From Crossaster papposus (Eukaryota; Echinodermata; Asteroidea; Velatida; Solasteridae): a DNA stretch of 64,000 nt. Made by a program: the position numbers and the translations under genes. Under the pieces are notes generated by a model. It had not been told where the DNA came from and ran no database searches. It saw nothing but the letters and a program-made list of their open reading frames with translations. Position 1 is the first letter of the stretch. Every line of letters begins with the position of its first letter. The stretch spans positions 372,001 through 436,000 of the forward strand of contig JBAIAA010000654.1 in NCBI GenBank assembly GCA_037893245.1. The letters run 5' to 3'. This document shows, piece by piece, positions 1 through 13,249 of the stretch.

Positions 1-339
1 ATATCTCCCAACGTATTCCTACTCAAAAATATGTACGGATCCTCACTGGAAGACATATTAGCGGAGTTAGCAGAGACACACCCGACGCACAACAATGTAT
101 GGCATCAAATGACTTCGAAGTCCAATGTACTGGGCATTTTAAACACCCTCATTTTACCCAACCTTTATTCACTTGTTTGGTTACGCAACACGGAGACTAG
201 ACAGGACAAAGCTTTCACATTCCTTAGTAGCTTGCACCACTGAACAATGGAATTAAATCGTCTCATACTTTAAAGCATTAGTAAGAATTGACACTTGTTG
301 TTCCTTTTAAATATTGACAATGGGTGTAAAAGGGGACGT

Positions 340-463
340 AGTTTAAGTCGGAGAAACGACTCAAAAGGTGGACATTCTTTGATTCAAATTGGGCTCGGAC
401 GCTGCGCGTCCTCGCCCATTCGAATCAAAGAATGTCCACTTTTTCGTCATTTCTCCTTAACTT
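340..463. repeat. fold-back element, 18-bp perfect stem
   Basis: GTGGACATTCTTTGATTC at 368-385 is repeated exactly inverted at 422-439. Outside it, imperfect arms (340-360 and 446-463) continue the pairing. Inside, GGGC/GCCC and GACGC/GCGTC pair around a TGC loop. The whole segment could fold into one hairpin of about 120 nt. Confidence 0.8.
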
Positions 464-1099
464 AATGTTGCGACGGACATCCAATAATCTTCAGTTTTCT
501 ACATCTAGCCACAGTATTCACATCTCGCATGAGATCGACTACTGTTCACCCCAACATATAAATAAATATTTCGTTTAAAGAATGCACATGACGTGAGCTG
601 TATGTTTTCCCTTGGGATCCACACTGCCTTGGGCATACTACCTATACATGTACTTTAACTACCCGAACCCCCTCCGGCTATGTGGCGGTATAGCTTACCG
701 TCTTCCCGTCCATAATATCGGCGATTGGAGACGGAGCAACAGTGAAGAATTGGATCACGTCATTGGCACGTTTTGGTCTACTACAGTCGCAGCCAGAATT
801 ATCTGAAGTGGGGGAAATGGGAGACATTGAGTCGTCGCATGAAAGTTTGTGGTTTTTTTCTAGGAAAGGTTGAGTTTCATGTTTCATAATTTAAATAATT
901 TGAGTATTTTCGTGGTCGAGTCAAACACATAGGATTATTATACCCTCTGTATTTGCGCACTGGGTGGGGATGTTAAAGTCATAACATTTGTCATGTGTCG
1001 GGATTGCGTGTGGCAACACACACCTTATGCAAAGACGTCCAATGAATGATGAAATGAGTCTGGAAAGGTAAAACAAATTTGGTATCTTTTTAAAAATAG

Positions 1100-1217
1100 T
1101 CCTAAGACCTACAATGACGTCACACACTTTGGGAGCCAGTTGTCTGGTGTCCTGACTTGGCTTCGATAGGAAAGTGCACATGTAAACAAAGCCATGACGT
1201 CATTAGGTCTTAGGTCT
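1100..1217. repeat. CRE-arm fold-back family, copy 1
   Basis: The left arm (CCTAAGACCTACAATGACGTCA) and the right arm (its near inverse, ending in ATGACGTCATTAGG and the inverse of CCTAAGACCT) flank a unique centre. Each arm holds a TGACGTCA octamer. The right arm also has TGTAAACAAAG, shared with the copies at 52370, 52983 and 54772. Confidence 0.65.
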
Positions 1218-1319
1218 AATTAACAATTGTCAGTTTCTCTAAGCTCGGAGGAAAGGGGGAGTGGTTTTAATACCCAACCCCATTTGACCAACCTTGCTTC
1301 GGATTTAAATTAGGCTACC

Positions 1320-1446
1320 CTCTCCCACGAGTTGATTCCCCCCCCACGAGTTGACTCTCCCCTCCCACGAGTTTCCCCCCCCTCCCACGAGTCCCCCCCC
1401 CCCCCCCCCTCCGACGAGCCCCCCCCCCCCCCCCCCCCCCCCCCCC
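1320..1446. repeat. degenerate C-rich tandem repeat with poly-C runs
   Basis: Units of the form CCCACGAGTTGA-CTCC are repeated about six times and merge into long C runs. The proline-rich or glycine-rich frames here are a by-product of the repeat. Confidence 0.85.
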
Positions 1447-2639
1447 ACGAGTTGCCTCCTAATCCAATTGACTTTATAAGCCTTTCAAGGCCGGTCAAGA
1501 AATATCAAGTTGGATAGACAATACATACGGGTGATAATTGTTCTTTTATGGCGCCAAAGTCTTCTCACCAGAAACTGGTGAACCGTGTCCCCTAGGTACC
1601 TAGGTCACACTGTGACCTATAACCCTCAAGGTATACACGTCGGCCCAGTGGAATTTACAAGCGCGTAATTTTATCTCCGATATGAATATTTACGTTTGGA
1701 CGCCAGCGAGAAGGCAAACCATTGAGTAATGCTAATTGGGTACAGTTATTACTATAGACACACATCTGATACGAAACGCCGGCGTCTTGAAGTGGAAAAT
1801 TCACGCGGCGAGTCGTTTTCTCTCACTTGTAGTTGTGTTTTGGAATGAACCATTGCTATCCGCGCTAGGCTTTTTTCCCTTCGTTCAGCGGCGGTGCATG
1901 CTCCGGTATCTCAACGTACCGTGTGCGGCCGAATGCTCCATGGGAAATCAAGGGGTATTTATTCTTATTTCTTGCGTGGTTAGCTCGAACCAAGACAACA
2001 TCAGGTCTGCAAGAGTGCCTTTACAAATCACCTATTCGCGAGTCACTCGCGGTGCATATACTATACGAGATGTTTTTAGCGAGCCTTATGTATTATTTAG
2101 GCTGAAGTGGAATCGATTGGAATCGTTTTTTCTCTTAAATTGTAACCCCGACCTCTGAACCCCCCTTTGTTTTCTTCAAAAACAATCTTCATTGGTGGAG
2201 GGAGGGCATAATTGTATCGATCGGTCTTCTGTATTTGTCATTTGCTTTCGTGTAAAATTGATAAAGAAAGAAAAAAAGAACATTTGGGATTCGAGATGAG
2301 TAAGTAATTGAAATCTAAATATACGGGCTGCATTATTGCAACACATCATGAAAGGCTAAGTAGAAATCAAATATATCTGCCTCAGTAAATGTATGCGAAT
2401 AGAAAAACAGTATCGTGAGTGCACATACATATCCCTTCGAAATAAATAAATAATTACGATTGGGGTGGTGTTTATTTGAGTACTGTTAGGGCTTACCATA
2501 AAAACCCAAGCCTCTACGGAATCAGGACGAAAGTACTCTGGGTAATGGTCGCAGGTAAACCAAAGCTGTTAGGTTTAACAATCGCCTTACAAACCTGTCC
2601 CATCGTCATAGAAACCAGTCTCCTCATACAATTTTCTTC

Positions 2640-2765
2640 TCATGTTGCATTGTAGTAACAAATGTAGTTAATGAAATATCGTACATATTTGAAAGTAAAT
2701 AATTATTCTAGGCTTCCAGCAAAATGAAGGTATCCTGTCATTGTTTCGAAAATTGAATAAAACAA
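2640..2765 (+). repeat. dispersed repeat R1, partial copy
   Basis: GAAAGTAAATAATTATTCTAGGC, CCAGCAAAATG and TATCCTGTCATTG match the copies near 46190 and 58550. An AT-dinucleotide stretch follows at about 2888-2925. Confidence 0.6.
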
Positions 2766-3660
2766 ATAAAAATACGATTGAGGATCGAATAGGAGCTTCA
2801 ACGTGTAAGGCGAGTAGTTTTCTTGTAATAATTTGTTTTAACGCTGTTCTTTTTACTAAAAGGTAGATAAAACGATATATCAAATTATAATATATATAAT
2901 TATATATATATATATTTATATATATCAAAAACGAAAACAATATAGTTACGTCATATGTACGTCATTCTCGTACGTATGTGTTCTCTCGTTCATGCGCTAG
3001 TCTTTCAAAAGCGTAGACTACATGCATTATAAGGCGCTTTTCGCCATATAACGTCCGCACCTATCAGCGCCGTGGCATTTAGCTGCCCGGATAGGTAGAT
3101 GGGAATTATTTAAGGGGTGGGGGTGGGGAGGGGGAGGTGGGGGGGGGGGGGGGGGTGGCGGCAAGGGAAGGAGTGAAATTACCCAGTGCAACTTGCCAGG
3201 TTAAAATTCTGTAATACAGAAAATGAGGGACAACCGATGCCGAGTGTATTTATAATTTAGCAGTAAGACCCGAAATTACTGACTCTCAAAAAAGATGGAC
3301 TATTCTGGCGGGGTGCTGGTTTCCGTCATTTCCACCCAGCGTGATTCACCGGACGCAGGGCCTTATGCAATCGGGACCTTGGGCGCAAAGCCCGGGTACC
3401 TTTCTCATCATATCACAATCTGCTCTCCGTACTTTTAACCCACGCATCATTCACGCTCAGTACAAAAAGGAAAACAAGGGTACAGCGAACTGGAGAACTT
3501 TCGGTACAGAATTTCCTGAAAAACGTAAAGCAATGATTGTCATATCTGGTTCAGCGACGTTTTTTTGTGGTCAAAATGTCAAAATCGTATCATTTAAAAA
3601 ATGCACTAGAATTTTGTTATCAATTCAAGATTTAAGATGAGGTGCACCTACATCAACGGT

Positions 3661-3715
3661 GGGGGGGGGGGGGGGGGGGGGGGGGAGGGGGGGGGTGGGG
3701 GGGGGGGGGGGGGGG
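3661..3715 (+). repeat. poly-G run of about 55 bases
   Basis: The run is almost uninterrupted G, broken only by one A and one T. A second G-rich stretch lies at 3117-3157. Both could form G-quadruplexes. Confidence 0.97.
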
Positions 3716-4007
3716 TAGTATGCGCTGTAATGCTGATTTTTTAAATTTTACCAAACGAAGAGCGAATAGTTAACACGTTCAACATTTGGGCCAAATAATC
3801 CCTATCTAGATTGGGCACAAAAAACACCCAACATTAGGCTAATGCACGTCTCCCAAAAGTTAAGTAAAGTTGGAACAACTTGGTTACATTTGTTTCATCC
3901 ATTCGTTGGGCATTAGACATGCCAGTTGATGGTAAAAAAATTACCCAAACTGTAGGTGAATAGTTTAACCAAGAAATGGTAGAAATATTTCCCAATTTCG
4001 TACCAAC

Positions 4008-4141
4008 TACTGGGCACGTGTACTGGGTACTGGGCACGTGTGCTGGGTACTAGGCACGTGTACTGGGTACTGGGCGCGTGTGCTGGGTACTGGGCACGTG
4101 TACTGGGTACTGGGCACGTGTACTGGGTACTGGGCACGTGT
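4008..4141 (+). repeat. 20-bp minisatellite
   Basis: There are about 6.5 copies of TACTGGGCACGTGTACTGGG with a few substitutions (GTGTGCTGGG, TACTAGGC). Each unit contains CACGTG, an E-box palindrome. It gives open frames on both strands that are not genes. Confidence 0.96.
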
Positions 4142-7100
4142 CCAAAAAGATGGTCCCAAAGTTGGTCACGATTTACCCATTTATGTGGTAGATAATACTG
4201 CCCACCCTAATTTGGCGTAGTTTACCAAATACTTGAACAAATGTTTTGGCTAGTAATCGGGCAAATTGTACCCATTTATGAAAATGTTTTCTTGATTTCT
4301 TGTTTTACTGTGTCGTCGAATCCGAACTACATTTTCATAAATTACGTTTTCAAGTATATAACCAGATACATTCAAAAGACAAGTTTGGATGGAGTGCATT
4401 GGCCTGAAGCCAGACAGGTTATCAGTTAAAATATTTTGTCGATTCAACTAATCTAGCAACTGCTATAGCAACTAAACAAATGGCAGCCCCACGTAAAAAG
4501 CGCCCTCACCGCCCTCATCCTCGCACTCGCTCTCAATCGTTGGAAATTGGAGAAAAAAATCCACTTTTCTTAAAAACCGCAACACACCAGATGCCGTGAA
4601 TTCACAGAATGCTTGAGACTGTTATGCACTTACAGTCAAGTAAGATATTTCATAATAATTCAGTAATTTAGTTTTGTTTATGTTTGTATGGTGTATAGTA
4701 ATGTTATCTGTATCGTGTCCTTCGATTGTCTTTGTAAGCCTATATTTGTCATAGTCTGGGGAATCTAAACCTAGCGACACTATCACACAGAGACCTGGTA
4801 CCTATACTCATGCGTCTTTCTCTCTTTATATTTACTTTGCCTGCGTTTTTTCGCACGATTACTAATTTCCTTACAAAAAGGAACTGGAGCACATTACTGA
4901 TACCGCGCAGCTAGCTTGGCAATCTAGGTCCGATCCTAGGATAGGTCCGAGGAATTGCCCTAGTCTTGATGACTCCCCCTGTCCGCTCGCGAGTCCTATG
5001 CTACCCACCTGTCGCCCCATTCAACATCATGCCCTCGTCGGGATATTTACCTCCCCGTTCTTTACCGAACGAGGTCTGTGCTCAGCGCACGGGGCAGCAA
5101 CCCCCCGAGGTCAGCCCCCGTAACATTATTCATGCTCCTCGCTCGCAAAGTGCGGTCCCTGCTGGGAGCAAGAGTTATTAGAGAGAGACGGTAGCGTGCT
5201 GGAATTCCTTCCTCTGAAACAAAATGTAGGTCAAAGGGGGTAACTAAAGGTTAAGCTTCAACTCCAGAATTTATGACCAAATATGAACAGAAAGAGCTGT
5301 GAGGTGTAATACTGTACGTTGGGTCTGAATTGATCTTCGCTACGACAAAGGTGAACAGGCATGATGGCAATCGCTTTCACTGATAATGAAATTTCCTTTC
5401 AATCAATTAAATTTTAAAAAAATAGCGAATTCAATATTTTACATTTATTTTCGTAACATTGAATGTAAATCACTTTGATATTTTAGACTAACATTTCTCT
5501 GGAAAATAACAAGACATAAAAAAGGACGATTGTTGATTTATTTGTTAGCCCATAGAATATTGAAATTACCCAAGTTCTCTTGCGGTTATAACGGGGAAAC
5601 ACGGAGAGTAATTCAACAAACTATACACCATTAAATGATGAAACACAGAATAACCGTAGCTGCATTGGTCCTAGTGTATAGAGGCAAACAAACAGTCACT
5701 GCTTTAATGTACGCGGACATCTCAAATAGAAATGCAAACCAATTACGACAACAAAATAGCATTGTAACAAAATAGGTTTCTTTATATGAGGCCTTTTCTA
5801 AAACAATTATTGTTATCCCACATTTCCCACGGGTATAGACAATCGTCGATGGAATGCCTTTTGAAACAAAATGTTTGTATATTTGCAAAACACATCGCAC
5901 ACTGTCAACGTTGTAAGACGAAGTTCAGCGCAAACAATGCACGTTACTCACGACGCGCGACAAACCATAATGACCAAATCTCTCCTTCGAAAAGGCGCCG
6001 TTTTTATTGATTCACGCGTTTCCAAGGTAACAATAATATTTAACCAAACGTCTGGTCTACAATCGCCGAGCGTCGTATCGATGTTTTTCATCCATCGGCG
6101 CGATCAACATCGAGATAACTCGTTTTATCTTCGACAAAATTCAATTACGAACTGTAGTAACAAGGCACGGACCTGCAGCGATTGAACGCACCGTGTGAGC
6201 ACGGTGTACAAACGCGGACATGTTTAAACCATCTTCGCTCGGGAAAAAGTAACGAAATATCCCGAACTGCTGTGTAATCTCACCAGGCTTTCCCCCCAGA
6301 CATCAAAACGATCTCGATGTCACTGGAAAACCCGGCATTTGCTTTTGTCTGGACCGCTCTTAATGATTTCGTTATTATGCTTTTTCCTATTTTTCTTCCA
6401 CATAATAAAACCTATTAACAATCCCAAGCCACTTCTTGTCGTAACACTTTGTCAAACATCAAGAATATGGCTGTCGTGTTTAGCTTAAGCTGATTCGAAT
6501 CAGCAAATGTTTATTACAACTTAATAGCCTTTGCATCGAATACTAAGATTCTGGGAACACAATGACCAACACAAAAGAGGAGGTTACCTCTGCCTTATCG
6601 TAACCGTTTTCCAAACCCTAACTTAATAGGTTCCCTCTCCGGGAGGGGAGGTGGGGGTTGGGGTGTCCCTCCGTCCCTCCGCCCCCTCCGCTTCTCCGTC
6701 CCATTCGTCCCCTATCTTCCTTCATAATTTTATGTGTAAATAAATAACGTTTGCAGTTACTACGTCCGTGTTTTGCTACCTATTTACTTAATTGAGTGTA
6801 AATACCAGTGTATTTTTGTATCTCCCTCCAAGCCAGCTATATCAATGTCAGCACCTAATCAGCAACTCGATTGATTCCGAGGGGGTGACAAGTCGATATA
6901 AGTTGATTTATCATCGAAGTTTTTTCTAATCCCACAAGTTTTCTCATTGCGTCGCAGGTGAAGTGAATAAAAACGTTCCATGCAAATATTTTTCTGTTTA
7001 GCTTGAATCTCCGGCCTCCAGTTTAAATGATCGTGAAAGTTTAACCGGAAACACGAATTCCATCTAAAGACTAAGTTCCACTAGGACCCTGCGATTTCCC

Positions 7101-7655
7101 GCCACCAGTTCAGGCGTGCTACTAGGGCCAGTCATATATCTTGCTTATGTACATGTCTTGTCCGACCATTCGTGAATTATTGGAACGAGAAATTCTGACC
7201 ATTAATTTCCTGCAAGACAATCGCATCGGTGTTGCCGTGTGTGCTTGTTAAATTAACTGTTATTTAGCATCCGTGCAGCGGTGGCTGTAAGTCGCAATAA
7301 CTCAGAAGATTCGAGAAAAATTGATTTCTTGGTGCTTTGAGGAAAACTCCCGAGTGATATTTCAGGTAAAAGCGGTATCAGCTGGAGACAGGAAGCTCAA
7401 TTCATAAGCAATCCTGGGGGTGATTTGAATCCACGGCTAGGCAGAAAAAGAAAGGCCTCTCCCCTCCTCACCTCCCCTCCTCACCTCCTCCCCCCTCCCC
7501 GTAGTTACGCCACTGGTTCTAGCTATTGGGGTCGACAAAGAAATATCACCGGACAAAATGTGGGGGCTGAAGTACCCGCTCGTGTATTAGTAGAGAATGG
7601 GGCGATCTTCTAGTCTTAACTAACGACGGTCAAATGAGGGTATGGGGTCATTCCG

Positions 7656-8160
7656 TGTCAAATCACCCCCAAAATTGAAAACTTACACCCCACCCCCTTC
7701 AAATTAGTTCATATTTTTTTGTTACAGTTATTTTGGGTGAAAAAGCCAATATTTGGTGATTTTTTCCCAAAATGGGCGTGGCCACCAATATATAAAGGAC
7801 CATACCTCTCTCACCTGTTGACTAAATTGATTTAGATTTTATTAGAAAGTGAACACCGATTTTGGCATTATTTTTTATGTCCGAGCAATTTGACCTACAA
7901 TGACCTTTAAACCTTTACTTTGACCTTGCGAATCACGCGAACTTAAGCCAACTCTGGGTTCAAATTATACCCTAACATGGTTGTTTTACAAAATATTAAA
8001 ACATTTGAGGTATGGTATGTTTTGTTTTTTCCCTAGCTTATGTAAAAGTTGAAAAAATGTGATTGTCCTATGTATATTGATGCAAATATTATTGTATGTA
8101 AATGTATGTACTCTACATCTAATTTGCATACAATATACATAGAAATTGGGTGATTTGACA
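7656..8160. mobile_element. non-autonomous element with 13-bp terminal inverted repeats
   Basis: TGTCAAATCACCC at 7656-7668 is matched by GGGTGATTTGACA at 8148-8160. The 505-bp interior is AT-rich with no coding capacity. No target-site duplication is evident, so the superfamily is left open. Confidence 0.6.
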
Positions 8161-11100
8161 AGTTATTTGGTATTTCATTGTTAAATTCTTTCAGAATTAC
8201 ATTTCCAAAAAGAAAGATGATGTTTGTCTTGAATCAATCCTGTGATATTTATTTCAGTAGCGAATTTGAATCCATCCAAACATCGAATGTCTTTTCTAAA
8301 ACAGCAATTACCCACGATCACTTCGTATATGCACGCACTGCAAAGATCCAAGTCGCCGACTGAAAATGAATACATTCTGGCTGCATGGTGGGTACGGTAG
8401 GCCTTGCCAAGATTGCGTATGACTCATCGACAAGCAAGCTAGCGGCAGGAAGGGAGACTAAGAGAGGAAGTTACCGAGCCTGTCAGCTCCGCCTTATCAA
8501 CTCTCTCCCTCTAGACACGCAGTGTACTCTCTTTCCCTTCAATCCCTACACAAATCCACGGACACTTCTTGACGTCCGGTACATTGAAGACAGCACGCGA
8601 GCACGTCCACGTGTTTATCACCATAGGGTTGCGTGAAGCGCGCGTCGGACGGTACTGCTAGCTACGAGGCGCGGCCTCCGGTGAAATCTGACGGTGGATT
8701 ATGGTCGTTGTAGCGGTTATGAGCTGGACTACGGAAAGACTAGTTTTAGAGTCATTTTGACTAATTAGCTTGCGTAATAACTGATTTTATTTAGAGGAAA
8801 GAAAATAACGAGGAACTAGAGTGAACAACATGGTAAACAATGTGGACACCCATGAAGCTTATTTTACCTTAGAAAGATAAAAAAGAAAATGATTCAATTT
8901 AACCTTGAGTTTATAAAAAAATTAAAAATAAACTCTCTGATTGCGCACTAAATAGCCTAGTATGACGCAAAACTAAAACAAACTCCGGCATCAAACCCAT
9001 AACTATTAACACATTGCAGGAAATTAAGTACCTAAAATAATCCCCTCTGTCAAAGAACTGTCTCGGCGAAATCGAATCTTTTGGGGGGTAAAATGATCTA
9101 ATGGTGGTGTTTCCATCGGGAAATGAGAATTACGTTAATACGATATGTTTAAGCGCCTTCCAAGAACAAATATCAAACGATTGCAGATTTGTTTGGCGAG
9201 TTTGACAAATGCAATTAAATTTCGAAACACACGAATTTCGCAATCAATTTCTATTTAACCTATTTACTATCGCTACAGTAAATTCCTATTCAACCCGTAG
9301 GTATATTTATCAAAAAGTAAAAACAAATTGTTAATTTACTCGAAATCAAAATTCCTGCAATACATGTTTAAATCACGATACAACTTCCCACATTTTAAAT
9401 TTCCTTAAGACCATGTTATATTTTGTAAAAGAATTGAATGCTGTGGTCGCATGATGCTAACTTACTGCACATTTTCACTTCTGCGCATGTACTGCACGTG
9501 TTTCTCTTGAAATGCGCGTGGTTTAAAGTGGTAAACATTTACCCCCAGCCTCTTAAAATAACACGTACAGCCTGACTTCAAGGCATATAGGATCGTTTAC
9601 TGCCATCGGTGGTGGAACACTTTGGAAAGTGGGGGTGGGAACGGTTCAAAGGAGCGCATTTTCCATGTGTTTTATTGTGCAGAACCACCCGTTTATTTTA
9701 TCGTTTTTAATAATAACACCAATTCAAATCTAATGAACAATGTTCAGAACCAAATCTGATGAAATGTTTGCTCAGTGAATATTACGCTTTTTGAAAAAAA
9801 AGACAAGTTAAATCATACACAATTGGCGAATCGTTATTGCCTATATTTCTCTCTTTTTCTAAAGACAGAAAGCCAGAGGAAATATTACGATGTTTAGTAC
9901 CACTACTATTTAATTCAACTCTTGGGATAAATGCAAATCATTCATTGAAATGTTTGTGTTGCCCAGTCGGTTGTTCGTTGGTGTGACGTCACAGGCCACC
10001 GTCTATACCCTATGATAACCATAGTATCAGAAGCTGGCCGCCTCGGCAGAAATCGTTGCAGTCACCTGTTCACTATAAATATACCACACCTGTCCAGTTA
10101 ATATCACGTGATATTATTGCACCTGTTGTTAGCTGATGGTGGTATTACAATGTATTCCTTTTACCGTTATTATGAGGCTAAATCGCCACCTCGATCACTC
10201 TCGTGGATTCTTACGTAATATCCGATTACAACCTCGTTTTGGATTCTAAGATGGCGAATATGTGTAAATAGTGAGTACAGAACGGTTTCCTTGATACTCG
10301 TTGTTAGGTCGTCTCGCATTATTTATTTTTAGCGATTTAAACCCGTAATTTAAACCTTAAAAACCTTTATAACTTATATACTGAGTTATTGAGAAAAAAA
10401 CACTTTGTCTAAGGTGAATATGGGACCATGGAGAAATAAAACACATGGGACTAGTCAGGTGCGGTTCTTATGGGGGGGGGGGGGGGGGCTTTAGCTTTTT
10501 GTTTAACCAGCCTGAGGAGTGTTTGCTTGGGATGAGTTTTCCCCGGCTCCATGTTGGCACCGAAGGTGGTGTCTTAACGGGAACTAAAACAAACTCAAAG
10601 TGAATTTCCTGTGGTAATTGACAATTCATTATCTCGTTACAGGTGTCGTCTATATACACAGAGACTGCCAGGTTGTAACCTGTCACGTATAGATCTTACA
10701 GTCCTGAGTTCCGGTCCCTTAGCACAGACCCCTTAGCAATCCCTGTTCTCCCCCAAAGCACGGTGTCTGCCCCTTCTTTTCCCCAGGGACACCTTCACAC
10801 TTCCCCCGTAAAGCCCCGTCCAAACCCCCGTCTGTCTCGACTGCTTTCCCGCTCCACACTCAACTTTCGCACTTTCCCATCAATCTAAAACCACGGTGCT
10901 TTGTTAGTTTTCCCATTTCTGTTCCAGTTTTTTTTCTTCATTTTCATTTTCGCCAGTGGTTATAATAACTTCCTCTCAAAAAGAGGTCTCACTGACCCGT
11001 TACGTCAACATGAATAACCTGCATGGTTCGATGTTTTACTCAAACTGCGATCCATTTATTATACTGTAGTCGGCTTTTTGGTTGGGGTGGTGAAGCGTCA

Positions 11101-12586
11101 GCAAAATAGCCTCAGGTATTAATTTTTTTCTGTCTCGTAAAACTTTTACCCAAAAGCAAACAATGCCGGTGCTGGCAGCACCGTGACGAATAAATAAACC
11201 GCGCGGGTGATTACGCGTCGCAGCCCCGCTGGTATCGGAGAGAAAGACCCGCTTGCTGGCGTGTATGCATGGTGAGCTTGCATCACGCACCCGGCGGTGT
11301 GTCGACAACAAAGGGAACCGAATCAGACGGAGGCCCGTACTGTCCCTAACCTTAATCTCCCCTGTATGACCGTGTGCAGGCTTCGGCTAGACATTGTCCC
11401 TCCGTTCAAGTTGTTCTTCATTTGACTAGACGATGAACGTGTACTTTTAACAGACGGTTGAGGTGATTATTATTCGATTATGGGGCGAAGTATGACCAAG
11501 CCCTCGAGCATTATCTGTCCCGTCAACGGATAAAACGAGGTTGCTCTCCGGGCACGGTGAACGTCAGCTCGGGGAAATAACCCGGCTTGTATACAGCCTA
11601 TAATTATGTTTCTAGTTTCCCTGTTTTATTGCGAGAGAAATAACTGTAGTTTTCTAATTTTGGTTCATTTGGTATACTTGTATATCTTTCTTATTTTTGC
11701 AAGTGACTTAGCTAATTACCACGTCGTTTCATGCAGTATTATTTTAATTATTAAAATGATAGTAAAAAAATCAAAGCATCTTAATTGTTTTCTGTTTGCA
11801 TTGTTTATTTGATAAATCTGCTTATAAACGGAATCACCGTCAGTACAAACATTGATATTGGTAAGTGGTATGTCACCGACAACTATCACCAACATTCAAA
11901 TGTTTTCCTTTTAGCGCATTGGACTTCGTATCTCCGTCTGAGATAACAGAATTACGAAACTGATTGTATTCATATGTATCGACAAAATAGTAGGTCATCT
12001 TAATTGACAGGATCAAATGTCATTATCTGCTCCAACCGAAATGACAACGTTTTCTACAGCTTGATGTTTGATGCTCGATGTCAGTGATACTCGATGTTTG
12101 ATACTCAAAGTGTGAGAGATTCGATTAAGAAGTGGCTTATGGCTCTATCTGAATTCAGTGTCTAACGTAAATGGTAACGTTAGTGAAGTTAAAACCGTTA
12201 TCCGAGACCAGTACGGTCTGAGGTACATGTACATGCACCCTTGATATTCTCGCGAAAGAAACACTGCTCGCCCGATAAAGTATTGCCCCATCGACAACTT
12301 GGAACTTCTTGTCTAGACGGACACTTAGCACCTGCTAGCCGAGGCTTAGCATTGAGGTGAAATTGCTTTAGATCAGGTGCAGTGATGTGTGTGCGGTTGG
12401 ATGTGCGGTACCTGGCTAATACTTCACGTCTGAGCACTTGGGACATACAATGGGCCACCTGTTATAACAATAAACCCGAGAACCTGAGCCAAGTCCTCGG
12501 AAGGTTCTCAGGTATCAACCCTTGGGGCATGACGAGCACAAGTCTAAACTATAACAATCTAAGAGCGGAACAAATTGTTAGGGAGT
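8161..12586. other. gene-free stretch
   Basis: I see no supported gene. A GC-rich, CpG-containing patch at about 8560-8710 could be regulatory. At 10251 AAGATGGCG and a donor-like GTGAGT after 20 bases resemble a very short first exon (see findings). There is a poly-G run at about 10471-10488. Short-period degenerate repeats of GATGTTTGATGCTC type lie at 12060-12110. Confidence 0.5.
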
Positions 12587-12825
12587 ATAGACGATGTGCC
12601 CTCTGTTTGCATTTGTATTCAAATGTGCCCGGCAGCATGCGCACGCATCACGTTTTACATAAATTTGGTTAAGAGATGACATCAGAGGTCACATAGTTCA
12701 AAGGCGATCTGACCTGCGACGTCACTCTTTAAGCAAATCTTATGTAAAACACGATGTGTGCGCATAATGCCGGGCACATTTGTATACAGATGTAAACACG
12801 TGACGTCAGAGAGCGCATCGTCTAT
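12587..12825. mobile_element. palindromic MITE family P1, copy 1
   Basis: The arms start ATAGACGATGTGCCCTCTG and end with the inverse. They continue through an ATGTGCCCGGCA segment, GCGCACGCATCACGTTTTACA and CTTAAAG-type cores, so the whole 239 bp is one imperfect palindrome. Other copies lie at 15387-15505 (half), 18845-19083 and 52647-52885. There is no coding capacity. A target duplication was not recognised. Confidence 0.88.
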
Positions 12826-13159
12826 GGAGCCTCAAAGTCAAAGGTCACGTGGTGGGCTTCCGGAAACCTCGCGTGGTACGCCTGTGGACAGAATTTTGGG
12901 TAGAATTATTTCTAACCGCTGATAAAAATTCGGTAAAAAAACCCCCGAATTTTATTTACGACCTTTTAAAATCTGGCATTTTTGCAGTGTTCACAGGTCG
13001 CCTTGTTGGTGACGTTTGTTTTCACACAGCGTACCTACATAAGAACGAAAATAATGTTTTAAATAAAAACATAATAAACATTTACCAACCTAAGGCCGAT
13101 GGGTTCTAAAATACTTAATGCGCAGTACCTTACTTAATGTTCTCGGTGTCTTTTCTGTA

Positions 13160-13235
13160 CTGAGTGATTCGAACCAGGGACCTTTCGTTCTATATCTGTC
13201 GATTGTCAACTGGACTACCGTGACAGTTCGATGCT
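13160..13235 (-). repeat. tRNA-like (SINE head) sequence
   Basis: On the minus strand TAGTCCAGTTG is an exact match to the polymerase III A-box consensus. GGTTCGAATC, 42 bases from A-box start to B-box start, matches the B-box. The acceptor and T-stem halves do not pair well, so this is a SINE head or a decayed tRNA gene rather than a working tRNA. Confidence 0.45.
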
Positions 13236-13249
13236 CTCATATATACTTA

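Larger units (their letters stand above)
1..7655. other. left flank, no gene supported
   Basis: Apart from the repeats listed separately (fold-backs at 340 and 1100, C-rich repeat, R1 fragment, G runs, 20-bp minisatellite), I see no exon I can defend. The longest anonymous plus-strand frame (1736-2158, 140 codons, TTG start) has no recognisable motif. Bases 4960-5190 form a GC-rich island with a 71-codon proline-rich frame of unknown meaning. Bases 7440-7515 look like the end of a DNA transposon: a purine-rich tract and CAGTGGCGTAACTAC on the minus strand, similar in style to hAT-like ends. Confidence 0.6.

Noticed and set aside
1310..1517. Proline-rich and glycine-rich frames
   Set aside because: They arise from the C-rich tandem repeat.
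1590..1621. AGGTCA and TGACCT half sites resembling a nuclear receptor element
   Set aside because: Spacing is five bases rather than three and there is no gene nearby.
1736..2158. 140-codon plus-strand frame
   Set aside because: It has a TTG start, no recognisable domain, no splice or start context and ordinary composition; chance is likely.
5631..6185. Several overlapping 70-100-codon frames on both strands
   Set aside because: No motif, no codon pattern and mutual overlap; not distinguishable from chance.
12382..12672. 96-codon plus-strand frame
   Set aside because: Its second half runs into the left arm of a P1 palindrome, and similar peptides recur at other P1 copies.
13160..13235. 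Functional tRNA gene
   Set aside because: A- and B-boxes fit, but the T-stem and acceptor halves do not pair.
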